Assembly (NCBI GenBank): GCA_016930595.1
Contig: JAFGGJ010000039.1
Coordinates: forward strand, 1-64,000
Reading direction: 5' to 3'
Length of the DNA: 64,000 bases
From: Planctomycetota bacterium
GTDB taxonomy: Bacteria > Planctomycetota > SZUA-567 > JAFGGJ01
Under the pieces are notes generated by a model that was not told the DNA's origin, ran no database searches, and worked only from the letters and a program-made list of their open reading frames with translations. The translations under genes were made by a program, and so were the position numbers. Of this stretch, positions 6,691-15,542 are shown in pieces. Each line of letters opens with the position of its first letter. Position 1 is the stretch's first letter.

Positions 6691-9093
6691 TCAGAACCAT
6701 GTGCCCAGGCTGAAACTGAAGACTTCGGTTTCGTCGCCGGGTTGGTCATTAAGAGTTCTGCTCCAGAAAAGTGTGATGGGCAGAAGACCCAGCGGCTCTA
6801 TGCGGAAGCCGAAACCGATGGAAGTGCGAATATCGTCCGGATCAAAATCTTCGTAGTCCGCCCAGACGTTACCGGCGTCGAAGAACAGAACGCCGATCCA
6901 GTGTTCCGGGACGAGGGGGAAGAGGAATTCCACGTTACCTATGAAGCGGAAATTGCCGCCGACAATATCGCCGGAAGGGTCGTCGGGGTAGCGCGGGCCC
7001 AGGGACCGATAGTCATAGCCGCGTACGGTGAAAATACCGCCGGCGGTGTAGCGCTCGTAGACGGGGACTTCCAACGTATCGCCAAAAGGCTCGGCCCAGT
7101 CCGCCTGGACTTTGAAGCTGAGAACATTGTCGGCGCCGCTGGAGGTTTTGAAGAGGGGGACGAAAGCGCCGAAAGAAGCGCCGTACTTGAGGAATTCCTT
7201 TTCTCCCCCGGCCACGAGACCGTCGACTTCGCCCCAGAGCTTGGTGCGCCAGCCGCTCGTGGGGAGCTGGGGTCTGTCCACAAAGTCGAGTTCAAAACTT
7301 CCGCCGAGGGAAGCGAGCGTGAAGCGGCCTTCTTCGGACCAGATGGGGTGCCCCGGATCAACAGAAGCATCGATTTCGGATATACCGACGTCCTGCCGTT
7401 CGACGTAGACGCTGGAGACGAGAAAACGCCGGTTGTACCTGCTGAGACTCGAACGCTTGCCGAAGGAGAGCTTTGCGCCGGTCCGCTCTTCAGTGTACTC
7501 GCGTCCGGCGGTCAGCGTTTTGTCATAGGCGTTGAACCCCAAAGAGACCGGGTAACCCAGGAAGTAGGGTTCGACGAAGTTCAACTGCACCCTGTCAATT
7601 GAACCCCTGTCCAGCGAGAGTTCGAACTGCTGTCCGCCGCCCCTGAACCCCTTACGTGGCGCGAAGAGATCGAAGTTGTCCCAGCGGAGGGCAAGCGTCC
7701 CCAGAAAGCCCTGCCCCGTGACGTATGTGCCTGCCAGCGAGAACTTCCCAAAGTCTCCTTCCGTGATGTCGAACATCAGGTCGACTTCGTCGTCCCCTAC
7801 GGGGAACGGCCGCGGATAGACCATCTTGTAGAATCTGGTGTGGGCGAGGTTCTCCATGGTGCGCTGCAGAAGCCGGCGGTCATACGTGTCGCCTGGTTTC
7901 AGCGCAAATTCGCGCCGGATGACGTCGTCCCGGGTTATGCGGTTGCCGCGCGGTTCGATAAGTCGGACCTTGCGGATGGCGTCTTCCCAGATGGAAAACG
8001 TGATATCCACGGAGCAGTCGTCGTGAAAAACGGGCTTGGCGCGAACGTTGCTGAAGACGCGGCCGTCATCGCCGTACCGCTGGGTGAGAACGGCGCGGAG
8101 GATATCTTCGGTATCTTGGGAATAGTACGGGAAGTCGTGAAGGCGGAGGATGTCCATGAGCTTGTCGGACGGGATGACCTTGTTGCCTTCGATCGAAACC
8201 TTGCCGATCCTGTAGCGGTACCCTTCGGTTATTTCCAGCAGGAGGACCCAATAGGGGTTTTCAACGACGGTCGGCGCCAGGCCGGGTTCGCCTACCGATA
8301 CGGTCGCGTCGAGGAAACCGCGCGAGCGGTAGAAGATTTCGACCGCGCGGGCGAGTTCGTTCTCGTAATGCAGCCAGCCATCGATGTCGACTCCGTCGGT
8401 GTAAACGTCGCGCATTTCTGATGAACGCAGGTGTTTGAGGAGTTCTCTGTCCGAGAAGGCCGTATTGCCGATGAAACGAACCTTCTTGACAACGCGGCGC
8501 GGCCCTTCGGTAATCAGAAAAGTGACCACGACGCGCTCGGGGTAGGATTCGGGCTCGCTGGCCGCCGGGGAAACACGTGTGTCAACGGATACGTCGGTGA
8601 AGCCCTTCTTGATGTAGGACAGCCTGATGCCTTCAACGGCCTTGGCTATCTCCTGCTCGTTGAACGGGGCACGGACCAGCGTGCCGGTGCCGGCATAATG
8701 GCGCGGTTTGAGAACGTGGTAAGTAGTGGGCTGGCCGTCTTCGAGATATTCGTACTGGATGCCGACGACGGTGGGGCGCTCGCGGAATTGGTATTCGACG
8801 ACAACGCCGGCATCGGAGAAGAGCGGATTTATGGTGATGTTGGTGAAAGGAAACTTGTTATCGGCAAAATTCCATAGCGTAAGGAAATCCCTGTCGGCCT
8901 GGGATGGATTATAAGGTTCGCCTATCCGCATGCCGATGCGTTTACGGACAGCCTCTTCGCTGATCTTCCGAAGCCCCTTGATGACGATGCCCGAGACAAC
9001 CGGGCGTGAGTCGGAGGTGGATTCCCCGGCAGATGCAGAAACCATCGCAACGAGAAGGAACAAGACCGGGATGGGCGCGCGAGGTTGTATCAT
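6691..9093 (-). CDS. bamA: Outer-membrane protein assembly factor BamA (Omp85 family)
   Basis: An 800-residue protein with a signal peptide at residues 1-23 (hydrophobic VLFLLVAMVSASA), several POTRA domains in the first ~400 residues (VSGIVIKGLRKISEEAVRKRIG starts the first), then a C-terminal 16-strand beta-barrel ending in TWF, the aromatic-terminal barrel signature. It inserts barrel proteins into the outer membrane, so the host is diderm. The start ATG overlaps the dnaB stop as ATGA (9090-9093), suggesting translational coupling with the replicative helicase gene. No ompH/skp or lpx genes follow, unlike proteobacterial loci. Confidence 0.93.
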   Translation of the reverse strand: MIQPRAPIPVLFLLVAMVSASAGESTSDSRPVVSGIVIKGLRKISEEAVRKRIGMRIGEPYNPSQADRDFLTLWNFADNKFPFTNITINPLFSDAGVVVEYQFRERPTVVGIQYEYLEDGQPTTYHVLKPRHYAGTGTLVRAPFNEQEIAKAVEGIRLSYIKKGFTDVSVDTRVSPAASEPESYPERVVVTFLITEGPRRVVKKVRFIGNTAFSDRELLKHLRSSEMRDVYTDGVDIDGWLHYENELARAVEIFYRSRGFLDATVSVGEPGLAPTVVENPYWVLLLEITEGYRYRIGKVSIEGNKVIPSDKLMDILRLHDFPYYSQDTEDILRAVLTQRYGDDGRVFSNVRAKPVFHDDCSVDITFSIWEDAIRKVRLIEPRGNRITRDDVIRREFALKPGDTYDRRLLQRTMENLAHTRFYKMVYPRPFPVGDDEVDLMFDITEGDFGKFSLAGTYVTGQGFLGTLALRWDNFDLFAPRKGFRGGGQQFELSLDRGSIDRVQLNFVEPYFLGYPVSLGFNAYDKTLTAGREYTEERTGAKLSFGKRSSLSRYNRRFLVSSVYVERQDVGISEIDASVDPGHPIWSEEGRFTLASLGGSFELDFVDRPQLPTSGWRTKLWGEVDGLVAGGEKEFLKYGASFGAFVPLFKTSSGADNVLSFKVQADWAEPFGDTLEVPVYERYTAGGIFTVRGYDYRSLGPRYPDDPSGDIVGGNFRFIGNVEFLFPLVPEHWIGVLFFDAGNVWADYEDFDPDDIRTSIGFGFRIEPLGLLPITLFWSRTLNDQPGDETEVFSFSLGTWF

Positions 9094-10481
9094 TCTGCAA
9101 GGACTCCATGGGTAATGTCTTCCATGCGCATCTGGTTGCGCATGTATGCCAGGGTGACGTTGCCGGTGGGGCCGTTTCTGTTCTTCGCGATGATGATTTC
9201 AAGTTCGCCGGGATGGTCGTCCGGGTCGTAGTAGTCATGCCGGTGGAGCAGCATGACCACGTCGGCGTCCTGTTCGATAGACCCGGACTCGCGCAGGTCG
9301 GAAAGCATGGGTCGTTTGTCAACGCGGCCTTCGGGATTGCGGTTGAGCTGGGAGAGGGCAACCACTGGTACCCCCAGGTCTTTGGCGAGACCTTTGAGCC
9401 CGCGGGAAATATCGGCGACCTGCTGTTCCCGGCTGTCGAGGCCGCTGGCGCCTTTCACAAACTGTATGTAGTCGATAAAGACGACCTTGGCCGAGTGTTG
9501 CCTTATGTAGCGGCGTGCCCGGCCGCGGATTTCGGTGATGGTGAGTTCCGGGGAATCGTCGATGTGCAGGGGCGCATCATAAAGCGCCGGACCACCTTCG
9601 GTAATGAGGGCGCCGTGATCTTCGGCGGAAAGGTGCCCGGTGCGAACGCGGTTACCGTCAACGTGACAGTGGCAGCAGAGAAGGTTCAGCCCCAACTGGT
9701 CTGCCGTCATTTCAAGGCTGAAAAAAACAGCCGGTATCACTTCTGTTACGCACATGTGCTGTACAAGGTTCAGGGCGAACGTGGTCTTGCCCATGGACGG
9801 CCTCCCGGCGACAATTGTGAACTCGCCCGGCTGGAGGCCGCCGGTCAACTTGTCCAGATCCTTGAAGCCGGTGGGCAGACCCGTGACATAGACCGGGGAC
9901 TCGTAAAGCCTCGTGACGTTCTCGAGGACGTCCTTGATGATGCCTTCCAGGGAGCGCATGGCCACGCGGTCGGGATCGAAACTGAGGTCGTATATCTGTT
10001 GTTCGACCGTGTTGAGGACGTCCGCAGTGGGGATAACCGGGTTGTATACGTCGCGGACCGCTGCAGTGGCGGACTCCAGGATGCGGCGCCTGAGACAGCG
10101 TTCTTTCACAATAGCCGTATAGCTCGCTATGTTGGCTCCACTGGCAACTTCGTCAAAGAGTTCCAGGATGAACTCCATGCCGCCGACGTCTTCGATCTCC
10201 CCGTGCTTTTCGAGGTCGTCCCTGACGACGTTGGCGTCGAGAGGCTTCCCATCCGAATACAGGCGGTAGAAACACCGGAACAGCGTGCCATGCTGGCGGG
10301 AATAGAACTCGTCGCCCCTGAGATCTTCGACCGCCTTTGCGGCGGCGTCTCCAGACAGCATCATACTCGCCAGGACGGCACGTTCAGCAGCGATGTCGTG
10401 AGGCGGGAAGAGTTCTTCGGAATTGCGGCCTTCAACGCCAGAGGGCGCAGTAGAGTGGCGTCTGCTGTCCCTTGCGGTCAC
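9090..10481 (-). CDS. dnaB: Replicative DNA helicase DnaB
   Basis: A 463-residue hexameric 5'-3' helicase for the replication fork. The N-terminal domain begins PHDIAAERAVLASMM (about 27-41). The RecA-like motor has Walker A AGRPSMGKTTF (about 225-235), Walker B VFIDYIQ and the conserved SQLNR segment. The GTG at 10481 is chosen because GGAAGGAAGGA lies just upstream; a TTG at 10532 would extend the N-terminus without family support. No intein is present. It follows rplI, a widely conserved neighbour. Confidence 0.96.
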   Translation of the reverse strand: MTARDSRRHSTAPSGVEGRNSEELFPPHDIAAERAVLASMMLSGDAAAKAVEDLRGDEFYSRQHGTLFRCFYRLYSDGKPLDANVVRDDLEKHGEIEDVGGMEFILELFDEVASGANIASYTAIVKERCLRRRILESATAAVRDVYNPVIPTADVLNTVEQQIYDLSFDPDRVAMRSLEGIIKDVLENVTRLYESPVYVTGLPTGFKDLDKLTGGLQPGEFTIVAGRPSMGKTTFALNLVQHMCVTEVIPAVFFSLEMTADQLGLNLLCCHCHVDGNRVRTGHLSAEDHGALITEGGPALYDAPLHIDDSPELTITEIRGRARRYIRQHSAKVVFIDYIQFVKGASGLDSREQQVADISRGLKGLAKDLGVPVVALSQLNRNPEGRVDKRPMLSDLRESGSIEQDADVVMLLHRHDYYDPDDHPGELEIIIAKNRNGPTGNVTLAYMRNQMRMEDITHGVLAE

Positions 10482-10532
10482 GGTCCTTCCTTCCTGCTGC
10501 CGGATACGGTCGGAGAGGGTACCCGGGGGCAA

Positions 10533-11096
10533 CTATTGTGGCCGCTCTTCTGCATCGTCGGACGAGGCGGGTTGTGCATCGGGCGGGGCGGATTCTTCCT
10601 GATCCGGTGCCGGCGAATCGGCCGAGTTTTCCTGGAGCGGCTGGCCTTCCGGAACAATCTGGAGCGAAACGTCGGCGCCGATGCCGACCGTGAAGCGCAG
10701 GTGTACCTCGTAGTCGCCTGGTTCCTTGTAGGGTGCCGGTATCTCAACATGCTCCGGGGAAACAGCCGTGTTGAACGTGCTGTTGAGGGCAGCGGCGATC
10801 TCCTTTTCTGCAACGGAGCCGTACAGCCTGCCGGCTTCGTTGACGCGCGCTTCCACAACTACCGACTTGTCAGCGAGCCTGACGGCCATATCATTGAATC
10901 CGTCGAGAAGGTGGCTTTCTTTTTCATGGTGGCGGCGTTTCAGGTTTTCGATCTGCTTGAGGTTTTCGCCGATGGCGGGTATGGCAAGATCATGGGGGAG
11001 CAGGAAGTTCCTGGCATACCCTTCCTTCACGTCCACTATGTCGCCGACGTCCCCAATCTTGCGCAGGTAATCCTTTAAGATGACTTTCACGACCAT
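10533..11096 (-). CDS. rplI: 50S ribosomal protein L9 (bL9) with acidic C-terminal tail
   Basis: A 187-residue ribosomal protein. The rRNA-binding N-domain begins MVVKVILKDYLRKIGDVGD and includes GYARNFLLP. A central helix and C-domain run to about residue 152. A further ~33-residue Pro/Ala/Asp/Glu/Ser-rich tail (SPAPDQEESAPP) extends beyond typical bL9 (~148 residues). The ATG at 11096 overlaps the rpsR stop by one base (TAATG). Confidence 0.95.
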   Translation of the reverse strand: MVVKVILKDYLRKIGDVGDIVDVKEGYARNFLLPHDLAIPAIGENLKQIENLKRRHHEKESHLLDGFNDMAVRLADKSVVVEARVNEAGRLYGSVAEKEIAAALNSTFNTAVSPEHVEIPAPYKEPGDYEVHLRFTVGIGADVSLQIVPEGQPLQENSADSPAPDQEESAPPDAQPASSDDAEERPQ

Positions 11097-11335
11097 TATC
11101 CTTTCGACACGAATGGAAGCAGGGCTAAAAAGCGCGCGCGCTTGATAGCTTGGACCAGCTTGCGCTGGTGGTAGGCGCATTTGCCCGTCCGCTTGCGTGA
11201 ATGGATCTTGCCCTGCATGGTAGTGAATTTCTGAAGCGTTTTGAAATCCTTGTAATCGATGTAGCGCGCTCCGCTGCGGCAGTCGCGGCAGCGACTGTGG
11301 CGTCTTCTTGCGTCATTGCTTTCTTCGGCGGTCAT
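11096..11335 (-). CDS. rpsR: 30S ribosomal protein S18 (bS18)
   Basis: A 79-residue small-subunit protein that pairs with S6 on the platform. The core IDYKDFKTLQKF, GKIHSRKRTG and C-terminal KRARFLALLPF are diagnostic. Cysteines (CRDC near residue 16 and C-A-Y-H near residue 53) match the zinc-binding (C+) version of S18. The order rpsF-ssb-rpsR-rplI is the classic bacterial arrangement. The start ATG of rplI overlaps its stop. Confidence 0.97.
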   Translation of the reverse strand: MTAEESNDARRRHSRCRDCRSGARYIDYKDFKTLQKFTTMQGKIHSRKRTGKCAYHQRKLVQAIKRARFLALLPFVSKG

Positions 11336-11388
11336 TTTGCTTGCATCCTTCCGGTATTAGCGGGTCCGGTGTTACAGCGGGCCGGTTA

Positions 11389-11832
11389 CTAGAACGGCGG
11401 CTCGTCGTCTTCCGGCGGAACCATGTCATCATTATCTGTGGAGTCAGCAGGGGGGGAATCCTGGGCCTGGTCGTCATCGGACGAATACGTCTTGCCCGAG
11501 CCCGGCTGGCTGAGCAGCGCGGCCCAGATCGCGACGACAACAAGCTTGGACCTGTGAGTGCCGTCCTTCGAAGTCCACTCGTCCATTTTCAGGCGGCCGT
11601 CCACAAAAACCGTGGAGCCCTTGTGGAGCTGGCCCGAAAGCTGTTCGGCCTGGCGCCCCCAGACTTCCACATCAAGGAAGACCGTGTCGTCGCGCCAGTT
11701 GTTGTCGCGGTCTCGATAACGACGGTTAACAGCGAGACGGAGCTGGGTGACAGGGGAACCGCTGGGAGTGTACCGCAGTTCGGGATCGCGGGTAAGGTTG
11801 CCGATGAGAAGTACCTTGTTGAGACTGGCCAT
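11389..11832 (-). CDS. ssb: Single-stranded DNA-binding protein
   Basis: A 147-residue SSB. The OB fold occupies roughly residues 1-105 (MASLNKVLLIGNLTRDPE, then WGRQAEQLSGQLHKGSTVFVDGRL). A disordered acidic linker leads to the conserved partner-binding tip DDEPPF at the extreme C-terminus, which recruits replication and repair proteins. It lies 6 bases after rpsF. There are 53 bases between it and rpsR. Confidence 0.97.
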   Translation of the reverse strand: MASLNKVLLIGNLTRDPELRYTPSGSPVTQLRLAVNRRYRDRDNNWRDDTVFLDVEVWGRQAEQLSGQLHKGSTVFVDGRLKMDEWTSKDGTHRSKLVVVAIWAALLSQPGSGKTYSSDDDQAQDSPPADSTDNDDMVPPEDDEPPF

Positions 11833-11838
11833 GTCGCA

Positions 11839-12318
11839 CTATTCTCCTTCCTCGTTAACATCGGTGCCGGCCGTGTCCTTCTGCGGGGCCGGGGTGTCGG
11901 GGCCATCCGCCGCAGCGGAAGATTCGGCGGGTTGTGGCTGCGTATCGGCGGCCGTTTTGTCGGGGGCGGTGGGGCGGGTATCGCCGGGGACGTCGGTGCC
12001 GTCCTGGTCGCAGATAACCATGATGCGGATAACCCAGTCCAGGTTTCCACAGACCCGTTCCAGTTGCGCCACGGAATCGCCGGGAGCATTGAAATGGCCG
12101 AGGAAATAGACCGCCCTGGTGAATTTCTGGTGATTCTTGTGGATGGGATAGGCCAGTTCCCTGTCGGCCCAGCGGACGAGATTCACAACGTCGCCGCCGA
12201 CGCGCGTTACCAGTTCACGCAGTTCCTTGACAGTATCTTCCTCGCCCTGGCGCGCTTTCCCCGGATCCACAAGCATCATTACCTCATACAGGTTTTGTTT
12301 TTCGGTGGCGTTGTGCAT
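11839..12318 (-). CDS. rpsF: 30S ribosomal protein S6 (bS6) with long acidic tail
   Basis: A 159-residue S6. The ferredoxin-like core (YEVMMLVDPGK, WADRELAYPIHKNHQKFTRAVYFL) ends near residue 104 (WVIRIMVICDQDG). About 55 residues follow that are rich in Ala, Pro, Asp and Thr and end VNEEGE. Acidic S6 tails exist elsewhere (in Escherichia coli the tail is glutamylated), but this one is long and low-complexity. It is co-oriented and closely spaced with pth upstream and ssb downstream. Confidence 0.95.
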   Translation of the reverse strand: MHNATEKQNLYEVMMLVDPGKARQGEEDTVKELRELVTRVGGDVVNLVRWADRELAYPIHKNHQKFTRAVYFLGHFNAPGDSVAQLERVCGNLDWVIRIMVICDQDGTDVPGDTRPTAPDKTAADTQPQPAESSAAADGPDTPAPQKDTAGTDVNEEGE

Positions 12319-12326
12319 GTGATATT

Positions 12327-12923
12327 TCAGCTCCTTTCAATGGGCTGCTGGTTACCGCCGGTAACGGTTTTCTTGTTGTATGCATTCTGGCAATACGTAA
12401 GCCCGTATGCAATCCAGTCGACAACTGAATGCGCTGCGCCGTTTATGGCATCCGCCATAACGCCCATTTCATCCTCGGCGAAGGGCGACAACACGTGGTC
12501 GCGCAGCCGGCCGCCGGATCGGCCGACGCCGACCCTGAGCCGGGTGTAGTCGTTGCCTACGGCGGCGGAAATGCTTTCGATCCCGTTATGCCCGCCGCTC
12601 CCGCCTCCACGGCGGAAACGGAAGACTCCCGGCTCCAGGTCCGCGTCATCCGTGACGACTAGAAGGCCGGAAGCGGGATCAACACCCAGTCCGGAAACGG
12701 CGAGACGGGCACAGTCGCCAGAGAGATTCACAAAGGTCAGCGGTTTGAGGAGCGTGAAAGCTCTGCCCGCATGACGTCCGGTGGCCGCCATGGCCCGATA
12801 GCTGCTGTGTCCGAAGCGGATATCCATGGCTTCGGCAACATTGTCCAGGATCATGAATCCCACGTTATGCCTCGTGTCCTTGTATTCCGGCCCTGGATTC
12901 CCTATGCCTAAGACCAGTATCAA
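12327..12923 (-). CDS. pth: Peptidyl-tRNA hydrolase
   Basis: A 198-residue esterase that recycles peptidyl-tRNA dropped by ribosomes. The signature GNPGPEYKDTRHNVGF (residues about 7-22) contains the catalytic His20. KPLTFVNLSGD, the DDADLEPG aspartate region and GGSGGHNG are also present. It sits 36 bases after rplY and 8 bases before rpsF, matching the common rplY-pth linkage. Confidence 0.96.
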   Translation of the reverse strand: MILVLGIGNPGPEYKDTRHNVGFMILDNVAEAMDIRFGHSSYRAMAATGRHAGRAFTLLKPLTFVNLSGDCARLAVSGLGVDPASGLLVVTDDADLEPGVFRFRRGGGSGGHNGIESISAAVGNDYTRLRVGVGRSGGRLRDHVLSPFAEDEMGVMADAINGAAHSVVDWIAYGLTYCQNAYNKKTVTGGNQQPIERS

Positions 12924-12959
12924 TAAAAATCCGTTCCACCGGCAGCAAGAAGGACCGGC

Positions 12960-13619
12960 TCATTCGTCCGAGCTGGTTTCGGAGGTCGTGTCGCCTTCTT
13001 CGCCGGTTTCTTCTTCGCCGACACGGGTAGGCTCGACGGCTTCTTCAGGTATTTCAGCTTCTTCCTCTTCGCCCCGCGGCATGTGGCATGCGACAATCAA
13101 TGCGTCGCCCGGAGTGACAAAATCGACGTTGGGCGGCGCCACAAGTCGTTCGACGCGCCATGAATCCCCGACCTTGAGCTCGTTGATATCGATCAGGATT
13201 TCTTCGGGTATGTTGTTGGGGAGGCACGATACGGTGATGTTGTGCAGGATGCGCTCAACCATGCCGCCGGCTTTCAGCCCTTCGGCTTCACCGCGCAGCA
13301 CGACCGGTACGTCCACCTCCATTTTCTCATCCATGCGCACGTAGGTGAAGTCGACGTGAAGGATCTTCTCCGTGAGCACCTCGTACTGGACCTCTTTGAC
13401 AAGAGCATGGGCGGGAGTCGCGTCGCCGATGGATATCTGGACGATACGATCGCCGTGCCTGAGAGCGGCCTCCAGCTCAAGAGTAGGGATGACAAGGTTC
13501 ACCGTGTCTTCGCCGTGACCGTAGACAACGCACGGGGTAAGGCCGCTCCCCCGGAGTTTACGGGCGGCGGATGTGCCCTTCGAATCACGCTTTTCGGCCT
13601 TCAGGGTATCGATTTTCAT
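12960..13619 (-). CDS. rplY: 50S ribosomal protein L25 (CTC/TL5 form)
   Basis: A 219-residue 5S-rRNA-binding protein of the long general-stress (CTC) type: an N-terminal L25 domain (about 1-90; KRDSKGTSAARKLRGSGLTPCVVYG) and a TL5-like beta domain (about 95-185). The last ~40 residues are strongly acidic (GEEEEAEIPEEAVEP and on), extending beyond the usual fold. It follows prs by 21 bases; prs-rplY-pth is a widespread cluster. Confidence 0.94.
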   Translation of the reverse strand: MKIDTLKAEKRDSKGTSAARKLRGSGLTPCVVYGHGEDTVNLVIPTLELEAALRHGDRIVQISIGDATPAHALVKEVQYEVLTEKILHVDFTYVRMDEKMEVDVPVVLRGEAEGLKAGGMVERILHNITVSCLPNNIPEEILIDINELKVGDSWRVERLVAPPNVDFVTPGDALIVACHMPRGEEEEAEIPEEAVEPTRVGEEETGEEGDTTSETSSDE

Positions 13620-13640
13620 GGCTTGGGATTCCTCCGAGTG

Positions 13641-14612
13641 TCAAGAAGTACCGTCGAATAGACTGCCTTGGAATTCACGGAAAATTGCGCTTACGGACTG
13701 GTTGAAATGTATCCTGCGGATCGCTTCGCCAATCAGTGATGCGGTGCTCAGCACCGTGAGCTTGACCCCTTCTACAAAGCTGGGATCGACGGGAACGGTG
13801 TCGGTGACTATTACTTCGTCGGGGGCCGCCTGCAGCAGACGCTGGTGCGCCGGTCCGCAGAAGACCGCATGAGTGGCGGCGGCCGTCACCGACCGCGCCC
13901 CGTGATCACGGGCCGATGCAATTGCCTGCGCCAGCGATCCCCCGGTGGAAATCATGTCATCGACGATTATTGCGTCTTTGCCGTCAAGGTCGCCGACAAT
14001 GTACCCCTTTTCAACGACGTCATCGCTGATGCGGCGTTTGTCGACGAGCGCGAGTTCAGTGCCGAGAGCAATTGCAATGGCCGAAGCACGCTTGATGGAT
14101 CCTGGATCGGGACTCATGACGACGATACGATCCAGCCCGAGTTCCTTGATGCGGGAAAGGAGCAGAGGAGATGTTATGAGATGATCCACGGGTATGTCGA
14201 AAAATCCCTGGATCTGCGACGCATGCAGATCCACGCATATCAGCCTGTCTACGCCGGCGGTCACCAGCAGGTTGGCCACCAGCTTGGCCGTAATCGGCAC
14301 GCGGCCCTCATGTTTGCGGTCCTGTCGGGCATAACCGTAGTAGGGGATGACGGCTGTGATCCTGGCCGCCGATGCCCTGCTCAGGGCGTCGATGATGATC
14401 AACAGCTCCATCAGGTTTTCATTTGCGGGAAAGCTCGTGGGCTGTATCACGAAACAGTCGTCGCCCCGCACGTCGGCGTGAACCTTGATCTTCGTTTCCC
14501 CGTCCGGGAAACGGCCGATTTCAATCGATGCGACATCGAGCCCGATGTACCGGCATATCGCTTCGGTAAGCCGGGGATGGGCGGAGCCGCTGAAAATCTT
14601 GAGCCGGTCCAC
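13641..14612 (-). CDS. prs: Ribose-phosphate pyrophosphokinase (PRPP synthetase)
   Basis: A 323-residue enzyme that makes phosphoribosyl pyrophosphate from ribose 5-phosphate and ATP, feeding nucleotide, His and Trp synthesis. Visible motifs: FPDGETKIK, the DLHASQIQGFF metal/ATP region, and the PRPP-binding loop VDDMISTGGSLA. The start is taken as GTG at 14612 (protein begins VDRLKIFSGSAHP), 4 bases after the glmU stop with AGGAAGG upstream; a longer reading only repeats glmU sequence in another frame. Confidence 0.95.
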   Translation of the reverse strand: MDRLKIFSGSAHPRLTEAICRYIGLDVASIEIGRFPDGETKIKVHADVRGDDCFVIQPTSFPANENLMELLIIIDALSRASAARITAVIPYYGYARQDRKHEGRVPITAKLVANLLVTAGVDRLICVDLHASQIQGFFDIPVDHLITSPLLLSRIKELGLDRIVVMSPDPGSIKRASAIAIALGTELALVDKRRISDDVVEKGYIVGDLDGKDAIIVDDMISTGGSLAQAIASARDHGARSVTAAATHAVFCGPAHQRLLQAAPDEVIVTDTVPVDPSFVEGVKLTVLSTASLIGEAIRRIHFNQSVSAIFREFQGSLFDGTS

Positions 14613-14616
14613 GACG

Positions 14617-15381
14617 TCAGGCCTTCCTCTCGCGTTCGGAGAGGAGCTTTTCAGCTTCCTCAAGGCCGCTCAGCGTATCCACACCCATGGCCTCTCGGGC
14701 GTCCGGTATTGTGAAAACACCCACCTTGCCGCCGTTCCGCTTGATGATTTCGAAAACGTCGGTCAGGTAGTATTCCCCCTGTTCGTTCTCATTCGTCACC
14801 TGCTTCAGGCGCGTGAACAGGATCTCAGACCGGAAACAGTACAGTCCTGTGTTGATTTCGGTTATGAGGGTTTCCGCTTCAGATGCGTCCTTGCGTTCAA
14901 CTATGCGCTCGAATGCGCCGTCTTCGGCGCGGACCACTCTCCCGTAGGATGTATCACCTTCGACGTTGGCGGATACGAGGGTCGCATCGACACCCAGCTT
15001 GCGGTGTTCGGCCACAAGCGTCTTGAGCGTGCCCCCTGTTGCCAGCGGTACGTCGCCGTAAAGGACCAGGATATCTCCCGGAGTATCGGAAAGGACGCTT
15101 TCGGCCTGCAGAACCGCGTGGCCGGTCCCCAATTGCTCCTTTTGGTTGACCCATGCCACGTCGCCGGGCAGCGCGCGAATGACGGATTCGCGGTCAAAGC
15201 CGACGATCACCACGATCGGGTCGGCTCCGGAATCCCTCACTGCACGAAGAACCATGTCAAGCATCGTGTTACCGTGGAGCCTGTGGAGCACCTTGGCGCG
15301 CTCCGCGCCCATCCGGGTGCCCTTCCCGGCAGCAAGAATCAGCGCCGCAAGCTGCCGTTCGTCTTTTTCTTTGCTCACCAC
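14617..15381 (-). CDS. glmU: GlmU-like UDP-GlcNAc pyrophosphorylase domain (acetyltransferase domain absent)
   Basis: A 254-residue nucleotidyltransferase containing only the uridyltransferase half of GlmU. It opens with the NTP-binding signature LAALILAAGKGTRM; LGTGHAVLQAE, VLYGDVPL, EINTGLYCF and NEQGEYYLTD are all standard GlmU pyrophosphorylase motifs. The left-handed beta-helix acetyltransferase domain (another ~200 residues) is missing, with a clean stop followed by prs. It can therefore make UDP-GlcNAc only if GlcN-1-P acetylation occurs elsewhere. GTG start; a second GTG follows directly. Confidence 0.85.
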   Translation of the reverse strand: MVSKEKDERQLAALILAAGKGTRMGAERAKVLHRLHGNTMLDMVLRAVRDSGADPIVVIVGFDRESVIRALPGDVAWVNQKEQLGTGHAVLQAESVLSDTPGDILVLYGDVPLATGGTLKTLVAEHRKLGVDATLVSANVEGDTSYGRVVRAEDGAFERIVERKDASEAETLITEINTGLYCFRSEILFTRLKQVTNENEQGEYYLTDVFEIIKRNGGKVGVFTIPDAREAMGVDTLSGLEEAEKLLSERERKA

Positions 15382-15427
15382 AAGTCTCCTGCCGGCCGCT
15401 CCCTGCGGGCGCGGTCCAACCGCACAA

Positions 15428-15473
15428 GCCGCCTCCCCATGAACAATGAGGGGAGAGAAAGATTGTAGGCGGC
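15428..15473 (-). promoter_or_regulatory. Nested hairpin in the dapF-glmU gap
   Basis: GCCGCCT (15428-15434) is complementary to AGGCGGC (15467-15473). Within it CTCCCC (15433-15438) pairs with GGGGAG (15450-15455). On the minus-strand transcript this forms a composite hairpin about 47 bases upstream of the glmU start, in a 161-base gap that is unusually long for this operon. No T-tract follows, so a leader or processing element is likelier than a terminator. Confidence 0.4.
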
Positions 15474-15542
15474 TGCAGGACCTGTGTCAAGGATAGAAGC
15501 ATCCACTCCGTAACGGCGACTATGCCGTTTTGCGGCGGGCTT

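Noticed and set aside
9006-11078. A 690-codon plus-strand open frame across bamA, dnaB and rplI
   Set aside because: It covers three genes with diagnostic motifs on the other strand and crosses their boundaries.
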